From: Paraburkholderia sp. CNPSo 3274
GTDB taxonomy: Bacteria > Pseudomonadota > Gammaproteobacteria > Burkholderiales > Burkholderiaceae
Assembly (NCBI RefSeq): GCF_024206475.1
Contig: NZ_JAMBPR010000036.1
Coordinates: 24,888 to 88,887 of the forward strand
Length of the DNA stretch: 64,000 nucleotides
Reading direction: 5' to 3'
The notes beneath the pieces were generated by a model, which was not told the DNA's origin, ran no database searches, and saw only the letters and a list, made by a program, of their open reading frames with translations. This document shows, piece by piece, positions 52,662-60,984 of this stretch; the first letter of the stretch is position 1, and every line of letters starts with the position of its first letter. Both the position numbers and the translations under genes were made by a program.

Positions 52662-53645
52662 ATGTTCAAAGCCATTCTGATTGATAAGGAATCCGGATCG
52701 TATGATGCGCGCATTGCCGAACTCGACGACGCGCGCCTGCCGGAAGGCGACGTGCTCGTCGATGTCGGCTACAGCACGCTGAACTACAAGGACGGTCTCG
52801 CGATCACCGGAAAAGGCCCGGTCGTTCGCAACTTTCCCATGGTTCCGGGCATCGATTTCGCGGGGACTGTCGTGCAAAGCGCGAACCCTGCCTACGCGGT
52901 GGGCGACGCGGTCGTGCTCAACGGTTGGGGCGTTGGCGAACAGCATTGGGGCGGACTCGCGCAGAAGGCGCGCATCAAGGGCGACTGGCTCATTCCGCTG
53001 CCGGCGGGCTTCACGCCGCGGCAAACGATGGCAGTCGGCACGGCCGGCTATACGGCCATGCTCTGCATTCTCGCGCTGGAACGGCAAGGCATCACGCCCG
53101 CGCACGGCGACGTGCTCGTCACGGGCGCGAGCGGAGGCGTGGGCAGCTTCGCGATTGCGCTGCTCACGCGCCGAGGCTATCGCGTGATCGCGTCGACCGG
53201 CAGGCTGCAAGAGGCGGAGTATCTGAAGCAGCTCGGCGCCGTCGAAGTCATCGACCGCGCCTCGTTATCGGAGCCGGGCCGCCCGCTGCAAAAAGAACGC
53301 TGGGCTGCCGCGATCGATTCGGTTGGCGGCCACACGTTGGCAAATGTCTGCGCGAGCCTGCGCGCGGATGGAGCGGTGGCGGCTTGCGGCCTGGCACAAG
53401 GTATGGATCTTCCCGCAACGGTCGCGCCATTCATTTTGCGCGGCGTGAGCCTCCTCGGCATCAATAGCGTAACGCGCCCGTTTGCGCAGCGGCAGCAAGC
53501 CTGGCGCGCGTTGGGAGAGACGCTCGATCTGAAGCAGCTCGATACGATTACGCGAGAAATCGGCCTGGCCGAGGCCATTGCGGCCGCAAGCGATCTGCTC
53601 GCCGGGCATGTGCGCGGGAGGCTCGTGGTAGACGTCAACCGGTAA
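52662..53645 (+). CDS. acuI: Acrylyl-CoA reductase AcuI-like (YhdH family)
   Basis: 327-aa zinc-free medium-chain dehydrogenase of the YhdH/AcuI family, which reduces acryloyl-CoA to propionyl-CoA with NADPH and so protects cells from acrylate. Visible are NYKDGLAITGKGPV (41-54), GIDFAGTVV, and the nucleotide motif TGASGGVG (154-161). RBS CAGGAG. The pairing with an AcuR-type repressor is the arrangement known from organisms that handle DMSP or acrylate. No DMSP lyase gene is present in the window, so the likely role is detoxification. Confidence 0.9.
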   Translation: MFKAILIDKESGSYDARIAELDDARLPEGDVLVDVGYSTLNYKDGLAITGKGPVVRNFPMVPGIDFAGTVVQSANPAYAVGDAVVLNGWGVGEQHWGGLAQKARIKGDWLIPLPAGFTPRQTMAVGTAGYTAMLCILALERQGITPAHGDVLVTGASGGVGSFAIALLTRRGYRVIASTGRLQEAEYLKQLGAVEVIDRASLSEPGRPLQKERWAAAIDSVGGHTLANVCASLRADGAVAACGLAQGMDLPATVAPFILRGVSLLGINSVTRPFAQRQQAWRALGETLDLKQLDTITREIGLAEAIAAASDLLAGHVRGRLVVDVNR

Positions 53646-53689
53646 CGTGCGCAGCTGCGGCGATTCAACGCCTCACGATTTCGCCGCGT

Positions 53690-54556
53690 TCACGAACCCT
53701 TCGCGAACGCGCGCGGCGTGACCCCGAGAAGCCGCGTCATCCAGTGCGCCATATGGCTTTGATGCGCGAACCCCGCTTCGAGCGCCACCTGGCTCAGGCC
53801 AAGTTTGCCTTCGATGAGCAGCGCCATCGCGCGTTCGACGCGCCGCCGCACGACATATTGATGCACCGGCATACCCAGCGTTTCGCGAAACAGGGCCTTG
53901 AAATGCGGCACGCTCAGGTCGACGAGCGCAGCGAGTTCGCCGAGCGTGAGGCGTTGATCGAGATGGCTCTCGATGTAATCGGTCACGCGCGCCGCCTTGT
54001 GGGTTGCAAGCATTGCGGTGCGGCCTCGTAGCGGCGAATCCGTTGCGCCCAGCAGCCGCACGACCATTGCAGTGGAAACGCTCTCGGCAAATAGCGGGTC
54101 GCATGCCGTTCCCGCATCGATCTCGGCCAGCAGCGCGGCCGCCAGCGAATTGATGCGCGGGTCGCGCAACTGAAGTTGCGGCCGGATCTCGCGCTTACCC
54201 CACGGATTCTCCATTTGCTCCGCAATCGATCGCACGAAGCGGTCGTCGAACCACACGCGCAGAATCGTGCAGTCCGCCTCATCAGTCCATTCGCCTTCGA
54301 CCCCGGCAGGCACCACATCCGCGTCGCCGTGCGCCTGGAGCCGCGATTGACGGCGGCCGTCGCACGCGCATCGCGCACGCACCGGCGTGCCGACATGAAT
54401 GCCGATGCGGTGATACGCCATCGCGGGAAAGCGATGTTGCCCCGCACTAACACGCAGCAATGCGGCACCACCGCCCTGCCAGCCCAATCCAGCGCTCGAA
54501 CGCAGGCTGACGCTTGTTCCAGCGTGCCGGTTCGAATCTGCAGTCACTGCGCTCAT
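53690..54556 (-). CDS. AraC-family transcriptional regulator
   Basis: 288-aa regulator with a variable N-terminal sensing domain (residues 1-180) and a C-terminal AraC DNA-binding domain. The two helix-turn-helix units are LTLGELAALVDLSVPHFKALFR (about 203-224) and GLSQVALEAGFAHQSHMAHWM (about 254-274), with the family ending LLGVTPRAFAKG. AAGGAATGCC precedes the start. It is divergent from the NmrA-like gene at 54761 (204-bp gap), which it may control. Confidence 0.9.
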   Translation of the reverse strand: MSAVTADSNRHAGTSVSLRSSAGLGWQGGGAALLRVSAGQHRFPAMAYHRIGIHVGTPVRARCACDGRRQSRLQAHGDADVVPAGVEGEWTDEADCTILRVWFDDRFVRSIAEQMENPWGKREIRPQLQLRDPRINSLAAALLAEIDAGTACDPLFAESVSTAMVVRLLGATDSPLRGRTAMLATHKAARVTDYIESHLDQRLTLGELAALVDLSVPHFKALFRETLGMPVHQYVVRRRVERAMALLIEGKLGLSQVALEAGFAHQSHMAHWMTRLLGVTPRAFAKGS

Positions 54557-54760
54557 GGCATTCCTTTTCGACGCAAAAGCCGTGCGGGAAATCGTGCGAT
54601 GTTTGCGGCCAGTTTACTGGATTACGCCAATGCTCGCGCACCACGCAATGGTGGACGTATTCGATCATCCGTTTCTGCGCAGCACCATCCGTTCTTGTGC
54701 GCCATGCGGCGTTCGTATGCCTACGATGGCGCAGACCACGCAAACCAGGAGAAAGCGATT

Positions 54761-55648
54761 ATGTTCGTGATTTTTGGAGCATCGGGAAAAGCCGGCCGCG
54801 TCACCGCCGCCGCGTTGCGTCGCGCCGGCAAGCCCGTGCGCGCCGTGGTGCGTCACGCTCGCCAGGGCGAAAGTCTCGCGGAGCTGGGCTGCGAAATCGT
54901 GCTCGCCGCTCTGACCGACCCGCAATCGGTCGCGGCCGCGATCAAAGGCGCTCATGCCGTTCAGCTGATATGCCCCGTTCCGTCCGGCGATATGGATCCC
55001 GAAACAACCATGCGCACGATGATCGACGTCGCGACCGACGCCCTGCGCGAAAACCCGCCCGCCACGCTGCTCGCCATTTCCGACTATGGCGCGGAACTGC
55101 CGTTGAATACGGGCATCACGCGGTTATATCACTACCTGGAAAAGCGGCTGAAGCCCGTTGCAACGCAATTGGTGTTGCTGCGCTCGGCGGAACATATGCA
55201 GAACTGGGCGGCGCTCATTCCCGGCGCGCTCGCAACCGGTACGCTGCCAAGCCTCCATCTGCCTTTGGAGCGCCGCCTTCCCACGGTCGCCGCACAGGAC
55301 GTTGGCGCGGCAAGCGCCGAGTTGCTGCTCGAATCGCATCAGTCTGGCACGCCGAGAATCGTGAGCATTGAAGGACCGCAGAGGGTCAGCGTGAACGACA
55401 TCGCGGCGGCACTGAGCGTTGCGAGCGGCCGCACGATCACGCCCCTTGCGCTTCCGCGCGAATCGTGGACACCCATGCTTCTCAAAGCCGGACTCAGCGA
55501 GAATCACGGCCGGCTCATCACCGATCTTTACGACGTTTACAACACCGGCCGCATCGACGTGGATGCGAGCCGCAGCGAGCGCCGCTTCGGCACGACCGCA
55601 TTACGCGACGTGTTCGGCCCACTCGTTGCGAAATTCAACAGCAAATAG
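54761..55648 (+). CDS. NmrA-like NAD(P)-binding protein
   Basis: 295-aa atypical SDR of the NmrA/quinone oxidoreductase 2-like group. The N-terminal dinucleotide motif is IFGASGKAGRVTAAAL (GASGKAG), followed by a single Rossmann domain and a short C-terminal part. No clear YxxxK active site, so it may be a redox sensor or act on quinones. The start has CAGGAG upstream. It is divergent from an AraC regulator and followed by the terminator of the convergent gene. Confidence 0.85.
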   Translation: MFVIFGASGKAGRVTAAALRRAGKPVRAVVRHARQGESLAELGCEIVLAALTDPQSVAAAIKGAHAVQLICPVPSGDMDPETTMRTMIDVATDALRENPPATLLAISDYGAELPLNTGITRLYHYLEKRLKPVATQLVLLRSAEHMQNWAALIPGALATGTLPSLHLPLERRLPTVAAQDVGAASAELLLESHQSGTPRIVSIEGPQRVSVNDIAAALSVASGRTITPLALPRESWTPMLLKAGLSENHGRLITDLYDVYNTGRIDVDASRSERRFGTTALRDVFGPLVAKFNSK

Positions 55649-55666
55649 CGCGCGCGCCGCAGTGAC

Positions 55667-55696
55667 AAAAAAAGCCGGGCGCTACACGCGCCCGGC
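55667..55696 (-). terminator. Intrinsic terminator of the 565-aa secreted protein gene
   Basis: Perfect stem GCCGGGCGC (55674-55682) / GCGCCCGGC (55688-55696), five-base loop, seven T on the minus strand (55667-55673), 25 bp after the stop codon. Confidence 0.93.
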
Positions 55697-55720
55697 CGTT
55701 CCCGCGTGACTACGCAGCGA

Positions 55721-57418
55721 TCAGAACCACTTGCCGAACTGGCCGCCCGGCGCAAGCGACACCCCACGCAGCACTTCGCCGAAGCTCGCGTTGCGCAGCG
55801 TCACGAAGCGCTCGTTCGCAGCGCCCGAAGCCGTGGTGTTGCGCAGCACGTCGCGCACGGCGACGAGGCGATTCGGGTCCGCGCCCTGGTCGCCGTTGCC
55901 GCTCACCGTCGAGGTGATTGCCCAGATCGTGACCGTGCCATCCTGCTCGACGTGGCCGGTGATGTTACGCAGCCCGTCCGTGGTGGGCGACCACGGCAAG
56001 TTGGTCGCGCTGTTCGTGCCCACCGGATAACCTGCTACGGTGTACGAAGTACCGAGATTCAGGCCATTCTGGATCGTGTACGCTAGCTTCCACGACTTCG
56101 TTCCGGCGTTGTACACCCACTTCTGCAGGCCCGCACCGGTCTGCTGCGCGGCGTGCGTGTACAGGTCCGTGCCACCCGAATAGCCATCGCCCTCGTCGGC
56201 CAAATAGAGCGTATTCGCGTCGGCGAACCACAGGCCGAACGGGTACGCGAGCGTCGTTGCCGTCTTGTTCGGCGTAGCCGGGAAGCCCGCGAGCACGCAT
56301 ACGTTGCTCGGCAAGCCGCTGGTCGTCAACGTGGAAGCGTCGTAGGCAAGCGGGTTGGACGGCAGTTTCGCGCCCGCCACCGGCACGCCTACGCCGCCCG
56401 AGGGACACGCCTTGCCCGTGGTGTCGACGAAGTACACCGTGTTCACGCCGTTGCTGCCGCTGCCCTTCGTGAAGTACACCACGTTGTTGAAGACGGTGAG
56501 CCCGCGGTAGTTGTCGTCCTTGCCTACCTTGTCGGCCTTCGCACCGAGTTGCGTGACCGAGAAGCTCGCGAGCGGCGTGGGCGTGCCCGGCGTTTGCTGC
56601 GCCTCATGCTGATGCGTCGCTTCGATGAATTGCGCACCCGCGCCAAGAATCACGCCTGCCGGCTGCGGATTCGAACCGTTGCCTGCGTTGCCCACCGTGT
56701 AGTAAAAACCGTTGCCTTCGCCTTTGTCGTTGCCGTTGTTGAGCAGTGCGGCGCGGCCGTTATTGCCGCTGTATGCATTGGTCTCCGTAAAGGAGAGGTG
56801 CCCCTCGGCATCGAGCCGCGCCACCGCGCGATAGAACGCCTGACCGTCCGGATTCGTCGGATCGATCGCGCCCGGCGTATTCGAGTTCGATACGTCGACC
56901 GTGTTGACCGGCGCAACGTAGCCCATGAACGTCAGGTAACGGCCGTCGCTCGAAAGGTTGAGCCCGAGTTCCGACTTGGAGCTGAAGCTCGTCACGAGCT
57001 GGTCGTGGCCATGACCCGGATGCAGACTGTTGGGCACTTCCAGCGTGTGGACGACCTGGCCTCCCGGCGTAATGGTGTCGAGGAAAATGCGCGCCGTGAT
57101 GCCAAAGCTCGGATCGTAGAGCACATTGTTCCAGACGGCCGGATACGTGCCGTCAGTGGGCGCGCCGCCCGTGGGGCAGCTCGCCTGCGCGCTATTGCAA
57201 TTGGGCGGCAGCGTCATGCCGGGGGTGACGTTGCTCGACACATTGTCGTAGACACTGCGGCTCACGACGAGCAGGCCCGAACCACCGAAAAACGCGTTCG
57301 TGTCTTGCGCGGCTGCGCCTGCACTGGCACAAACCAAAGCAGCGGCAATAGCAAGACGTGAAGGACGTGCGGCAAAACAAGCGCCGCAAAAGGCTGAGCG
57401 AAGGGTATTGATGGCCAT
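55721..57418 (-). CDS. Large secreted protein of unknown function, beta-propeller-like
   Basis: 565-aa protein with a Sec signal peptide (residues 1-37, ending ASAGAAA). The mature part is Gly/Asn/Thr-rich with regularly spaced aromatic-Gly and Asp motifs (LNLSSDGRYLTFMGYVAP, GLTVFNNVVYFTKGSGSNG, FADANTLYLADEGDG), the look of a beta-propeller of six or seven blades. A paired-Cys pattern (NCNSAQASCP) suggests disulfides. GHGHDQ and THQHE could bind metal. I do not recognise the family. GGAGACG precedes the start; own terminator, so monocistronic. Location periplasmic or extracellular. Confidence 0.75.
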   Translation of the reverse strand: MAINTLRSAFCGACFAARPSRLAIAAALVCASAGAAAQDTNAFFGGSGLLVVSRSVYDNVSSNVTPGMTLPPNCNSAQASCPTGGAPTDGTYPAVWNNVLYDPSFGITARIFLDTITPGGQVVHTLEVPNSLHPGHGHDQLVTSFSSKSELGLNLSSDGRYLTFMGYVAPVNTVDVSNSNTPGAIDPTNPDGQAFYRAVARLDAEGHLSFTETNAYSGNNGRAALLNNGNDKGEGNGFYYTVGNAGNGSNPQPAGVILGAGAQFIEATHQHEAQQTPGTPTPLASFSVTQLGAKADKVGKDDNYRGLTVFNNVVYFTKGSGSNGVNTVYFVDTTGKACPSGGVGVPVAGAKLPSNPLAYDASTLTTSGLPSNVCVLAGFPATPNKTATTLAYPFGLWFADANTLYLADEGDGYSGGTDLYTHAAQQTGAGLQKWVYNAGTKSWKLAYTIQNGLNLGTSYTVAGYPVGTNSATNLPWSPTTDGLRNITGHVEQDGTVTIWAITSTVSGNGDQGADPNRLVAVRDVLRNTTASGAANERFVTLRNASFGEVLRGVSLAPGGQFGKWF

Positions 57419-57678
57419 CTGTAGCGTCTCCGAAAGGAATTACAAGCGTTTTGTCAAGACGAACTCGGGGTCAATCCCGCTTACCCTAGCGAAATTTTGT
57501 GAAAGATTCGTTGCAGCGACGCGGCTTCGTTCACGCGTTTTCCTCTGCGGAAATCGAACGGCTCAGCCTGTTTCCGCTCCGGCCATTTCGTTTGTGATCC
57601 TCATCATCCGTTCGTGCACGCACGCGACGCTTCGTCAGAAAACCGCCGCACGATAGCAGGATTCTATTTGAATCCTGC

Positions 57679-57697
57679 CTGTCATCAGGCTGTAATT
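57679..57697 (+). promoter_or_regulatory. Pho box upstream of pstS
   Basis: CTGTCATCAGGCTGTAATT consists of two PhoB half-sites, CTGTCAT (57679-57685) and CTGTAAT (57690-57696), 11 bp apart as in the Pho consensus. It lies 65 bp before the pstS start in the 342-bp gap 57419-57760; the remainder of that gap shows no gene. Confidence 0.85.
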
Positions 57698-57760
57698 GAC
57701 ACTACGCGGACCAAACAGACTCCGCGACGTCCCATAGAACATGAATAACGGGAGAGGCTC

Positions 57761-58798
57761 GTGAGACCATTGCGCCCACTGATTGTCGCGCTCGTTTGCG
57801 GCGTTTGCGCGTTGACGGCCCGCGCCGAAGACGTGACCGGATGCGGCAGCACGCTCGCTGCTCCCCTCTACACCCACTGGGCCACCGACTACCGAAAGTC
57901 CGGCGGCGGCAAGGTGATCTACCGCGGCACCGGCTCCACGGACGGCATCAAGGCGATCGTCGCGCATGCGGTCGACTTCGCCGGCTCCGACGCCCCGCTC
58001 ACGAGCGAGCAATTGAGCAAGGAAGGATTGCGGCAGTTTCCCACCGCGATCGGCGGCGTGGTTCCGGTCGTGAATCTTCCGGGCATCAAGGCCGGGCAGT
58101 TGATGCTGAACGGCGAGGTGCTGAGCCAGATCTTTCTCGGCAAGATCCTGTACTGGGACGACCCGGCCATCGCACGGCTCAATCCGAAGATCAAGATGCC
58201 CAACACGCCGATCGCTGTCGTGCGGCGTCTGGATGGTTCGGGCACGACGCTGATCTGGACGCACTATCTCTCGCAGGTGAGCCCCGAATGGAAACGCAAG
58301 GTCGGCGAAGGCACCAGTGTTCACTGGCCCTTGGGGATAGGCGGTAAGGGCAATGAAGGTGTCGCCACCTTCGTGGGCTACCTGCCCGGGGCGATTGGCT
58401 ATATCGCCTGGGACTTCACGAAGCAGAATCATCTGACCTATACGGCCATGATCAACGCGGCGGGCGTGGTCGTGGAGCCGGGCATCCAGACATTCAGCGC
58501 AGCTGCCGCGAATGCGGACTGGTCAAGCTCGCTCTTTCAGGTGCTGACCAATCAGCCGGGCAAGGACGCATGGCCCGTGATGGGCGCGACCTACGTGCTG
58601 TTGCAGGCCACGCCGGATCACTCGGCGCGCAACGCTGAAACGCTGAAGTTCTTCGACTGGGCGCTCACGCACGGCGAGCCAACGACTCAGGCACTGGACT
58701 ATATTCCGCTGCCTGCCGGCGTCGTGACGAAAATCCGCGCGCAATGGCACGGCGATAAAAGCGACGACGTCACACCCACAGCCGTTACCGTGCAGTAG
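57761..58798 (+). CDS. Phosphate-binding protein PstS-like, solitary copy
   Basis: 345-aa periplasmic phosphate-binding protein with a Sec signal (residues 1-22, ALTARA). Phosphate-binding loops are visible: GCGSTLAAPLY (27-37), GSTDGIKAIVAHAVDFAGSDAPL and RLDGSGTTLIWTHYL. The start is GTG with GGGAGAGG upstream. A Pho box precedes it, so it should be induced by phosphate starvation. pstC, pstA and pstB are not adjacent, so it is either an extra binding protein for a distant transporter or a phosphate scavenger or sensor. A DUF-type small gene follows. Confidence 0.9.
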   Translation: MRPLRPLIVALVCGVCALTARAEDVTGCGSTLAAPLYTHWATDYRKSGGGKVIYRGTGSTDGIKAIVAHAVDFAGSDAPLTSEQLSKEGLRQFPTAIGGVVPVVNLPGIKAGQLMLNGEVLSQIFLGKILYWDDPAIARLNPKIKMPNTPIAVVRRLDGSGTTLIWTHYLSQVSPEWKRKVGEGTSVHWPLGIGGKGNEGVATFVGYLPGAIGYIAWDFTKQNHLTYTAMINAAGVVVEPGIQTFSAAAANADWSSSLFQVLTNQPGKDAWPVMGATYVLLQATPDHSARNAETLKFFDWALTHGEPTTQALDYIPLPAGVVTKIRAQWHGDKSDDVTPTAVTVQ

Positions 58799-58857
58799 CG
58801 TCCACGTCTGTTCACGGGTGTTCTCACGCCAGGCGCCTATGCGCCAAGGAGGCGTTG

Positions 58858-59055
58858 ATGAAACAGGAAGCGGCCGAAGAGGTCGTGAAGGCGCTCGCGA
58901 CCGAAACACAAACGCCGCTGGAAATCGTCGCGAGGATGTATGAGCAAACGTGGGCGGAGTTCAGTGACGGCGCTCGTGTCATGGATTATCTGACCGTGCT
59001 CGTCTCTCGGCGCGTGCGGGAGGACCTTCGCACCCTGCGCAAGGACGCGCACTGA
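58858..59055 (+). CDS. Small conserved protein (DUF3562-like)
   Basis: 65-aa protein starting MKQEAAEEVVKALATETQTP, with AAGGAGG before the ATG. It is helical and charged, with no signal peptide or membrane segment. The pattern TPLEIVARMYEQTWAEFSDGARVMDYLTVLV resembles the DUF3562 family of small Burkholderia proteins as I recall it; function unknown. It follows pstS by 60 bp in the same direction and may be part of the same phosphate-starvation transcript. Confidence 0.72.
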   Translation: MKQEAAEEVVKALATETQTPLEIVARMYEQTWAEFSDGARVMDYLTVLVSRRVREDLRTLRKDAH

Positions 59056-59097
59056 ATGTTTGCATGGCGGCATGCCTGCGCCACACGCACGCACGAA

Positions 59098-59382
59098 TCA
59101 ACGCTTGCCTGCTTTGCGCCTGCGGGAATCGGTTTTACGACAGAGGTCCGTCAACACCCAGCGGGCGATGATCTCGGGGCGATTCGTGCCGTACTGCGCG
59201 AACTTGATTTCGTTTTCGAAGTAGACGATGACGCTTCCGGCCATGACGCGGTAAGCACCCGCGTAGTTCACGCCATCCACTTCGACACTCAGGGGATGGG
59301 TAGTTTCGTATTCTGCAAGAGCCAAGGTACACGCGGAAATGTCTAAATTATGACAATATCGGTTCGCGGCCCGATTGGTCAA
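59098..59382 (-). CDS. Small hypothetical protein
   Basis: Up to 94 aa; the exact start is unclear because no ATG is in frame near the 5' end (TTG at 59382 or a later TTG near 59325). The convincing part is EYETTHPLSVEVDGVNYAGAYRVMAGSVIVYFENEIKFAQYG, a short beta-rich segment, followed by a basic C-terminus RRRKAGKR. No signal peptide. Not recognised; the conserved-looking core suggests a real gene. Convergent with the small gene ending at 59055. Confidence 0.5.
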   Translation of the reverse strand: MTNRAANRYCHNLDISACTLALAEYETTHPLSVEVDGVNYAGAYRVMAGSVIVYFENEIKFAQYGTNRPEIIARWVLTDLCRKTDSRRRKAGKR

Positions 59383-59400
59383 TTAAATATGCGTTTTGTT

Positions 59401-59673
59401 TCATATTGACGATTGCCGTCCCGATTTCGGCACATTACGGGAACCTGTCGCGCCCTTGACTGGGGCACGCATTAATGCCGCTTGACTCAGCCTGCCATAC
59501 GGGCTTGCCGCGAACCACCGCTCGCCGACGGAAGCGCTCCAGGCGTTCACCCAGCGCGTCGCCATCATTTTTTCGGTTTCTGCTTCGGCATTCATTAGCC
59601 GCTTCATTGCCAGGCCGAGGCGGTGCATTGCATACCGCTTACGGCGCGCTTCAGCATCCACTCGCGCGTTCAT
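59401..59673 (-). CDS. Small basic hypothetical protein
   Basis: 90-aa protein from ATG 59673 (MNARVDAEARRKRYAMHRL) with GAGGCGAG upstream. It is rich in Arg, Ala and Met with an amphipathic helix (residues 10-45) and a segment WVNAWSASVGERWFAASPYGRLSQAALM. No known domain seen. It ends 19 bp before the other small gene at 59382 on the same strand, so they may be co-transcribed. Coding status is plausible, not certain. Confidence 0.45.
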   Translation of the reverse strand: MNARVDAEARRKRYAMHRLGLAMKRLMNAEAETEKMMATRWVNAWSASVGERWFAASPYGRLSQAALMRAPVKGATGSRNVPKSGRQSSI

Positions 59674-60061
59674 CGTCTCGCCTCTTCCGGTTGAGTATTG
59701 CGTAGACAAAAACCTGGAGACCCACCTGCACCGACGCCTTGCGAAGCCGGAGCATCACTCTCGCTGAATTACGCGAGAACGCTCATTAAGGCACGGAAAG
59801 AAAGGCGGAAACATCAGGGAGAGTATTGAGGGCAGTCGCATGAAAGCGCTTTCGCCGAACGGCTGGAAAAAGGGCACGCTACCCACGACGATCTGGCTCT
59901 CTCGTCACCACGCTACCCCGGCCACATGACACTCGTTAGTAAGCCACGGATGCGTGCCTTTTTGTCGAAATACAACCGATGAATGGCGGCGACCTGGCGA
60001 CGCACCGCGCGATGATGGCGATCGGCAACCCCTCTCCAGAAGGTTCACAGCGCATCGATCC
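59674..60061. other. Non-coding gap before the methyltransferase gene
   Basis: About 390 bp with no supported gene. A 29-codon frame starting ATG near 59840 has a poor ribosome-binding context and no protein character. No clear promoter, terminator or repeat was seen. Confidence 0.4.
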
Positions 60062-60949
60062 ATGCGAACAACAACACACGGCGGCCCCCGATTCGCGCTC
60101 GGACGCGCACTGAAGCAACCGTTGCTGAATGCGGTGGCCCGGTTGCCCGATAGCGTGCAGCGAGCGATGTTCATGCCGCCGATACGCCGCATCTGCATTC
60201 GCGTTCCGGTATTGCGCGCGGTGTACTCCGGCTGCCTGCGGCGCCACCCCATCGATCTCCAGTACGGCACGGACACGAGCGGACTGGTCGATTCCAACGC
60301 GCTGCAGCGCGACGCTCATCTTGCCGTCCAACTCAGGCCTTACATGGGCTCGCAGCCGACCATCATCCGCCGCGCGCTCGACACCCTGGGCGATATCACC
60401 GGCTATACGTTCATGGACATCGGTTGCGGTAAAGGCCGGCCGTTGATCGTCGCCTCCGAATATCCGTTCGCTTTGGCGCTGGGCTATGACATCAGCGCGG
60501 ACCTCGTGAGAACGGCGAACGCAAACGCGGTTGTCATGGCGCGGCGCTTTCCGCAACGGCCGCACATTCGTGCATTGCACGCCAATGTCGCCGATTTGAA
60601 GGTGCCGTCGGGCAACGTGGTCGTCTTTCTGTTCAATCCATTCGGGCCCGAGTTGATGGCGTCGTTGCTGGAGAAACTCGAAGCGGGCCTCGCGAGCGGC
60701 ACCATCCAGCATCTCTTCATCGTCTACGATAACCCCGTGTGCGGCGAAGTCTTCGACGGCTCCCGTCAGTTGCAGCGCTGGTTCGCTGGCGTATTTCCGT
60801 ACGATCACGACGAAGTCGGCTTCGGACCTGAGGACCACGAGAACGTCGTCGTCTGGCAAAGCGTGTGCGGCGCGCGCCCTGACACATTCGCGGAGCGCAA
60901 TCGCAGCATTACGACTAAAGACCGCCTCAGCACTTCCCTTGAAGGCTGA
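60062..60949 (+). CDS. Class I SAM-dependent methyltransferase-like protein
   Basis: 295-aa protein with the SAM-binding motif FMDIGCGKGRPLIVASEY (about residues 118-136) and the following acidic strand GYDISADLV, plus VVVFLFNPFG in the motif IV position. The N-terminal 90 residues are basic and unlike other methyltransferases. ATG at 60062 is chosen as start; the open frame upstream to 59954 has no coding look. It precedes a GNAT/CelD-like gene by 35 bp, suggesting a two-gene unit. Substrate unknown; it could modify a small molecule, lipid or polysaccharide. Confidence 0.82.
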   Translation: MRTTTHGGPRFALGRALKQPLLNAVARLPDSVQRAMFMPPIRRICIRVPVLRAVYSGCLRRHPIDLQYGTDTSGLVDSNALQRDAHLAVQLRPYMGSQPTIIRRALDTLGDITGYTFMDIGCGKGRPLIVASEYPFALALGYDISADLVRTANANAVVMARRFPQRPHIRALHANVADLKVPSGNVVVFLFNPFGPELMASLLEKLEAGLASGTIQHLFIVYDNPVCGEVFDGSRQLQRWFAGVFPYDHDEVGFGPEDHENVVVWQSVCGARPDTFAERNRSITTKDRLSTSLEG

Positions 60950-60984
60950 ATCACAAGCACCACGAATTCATTCAGGAGACGCAA

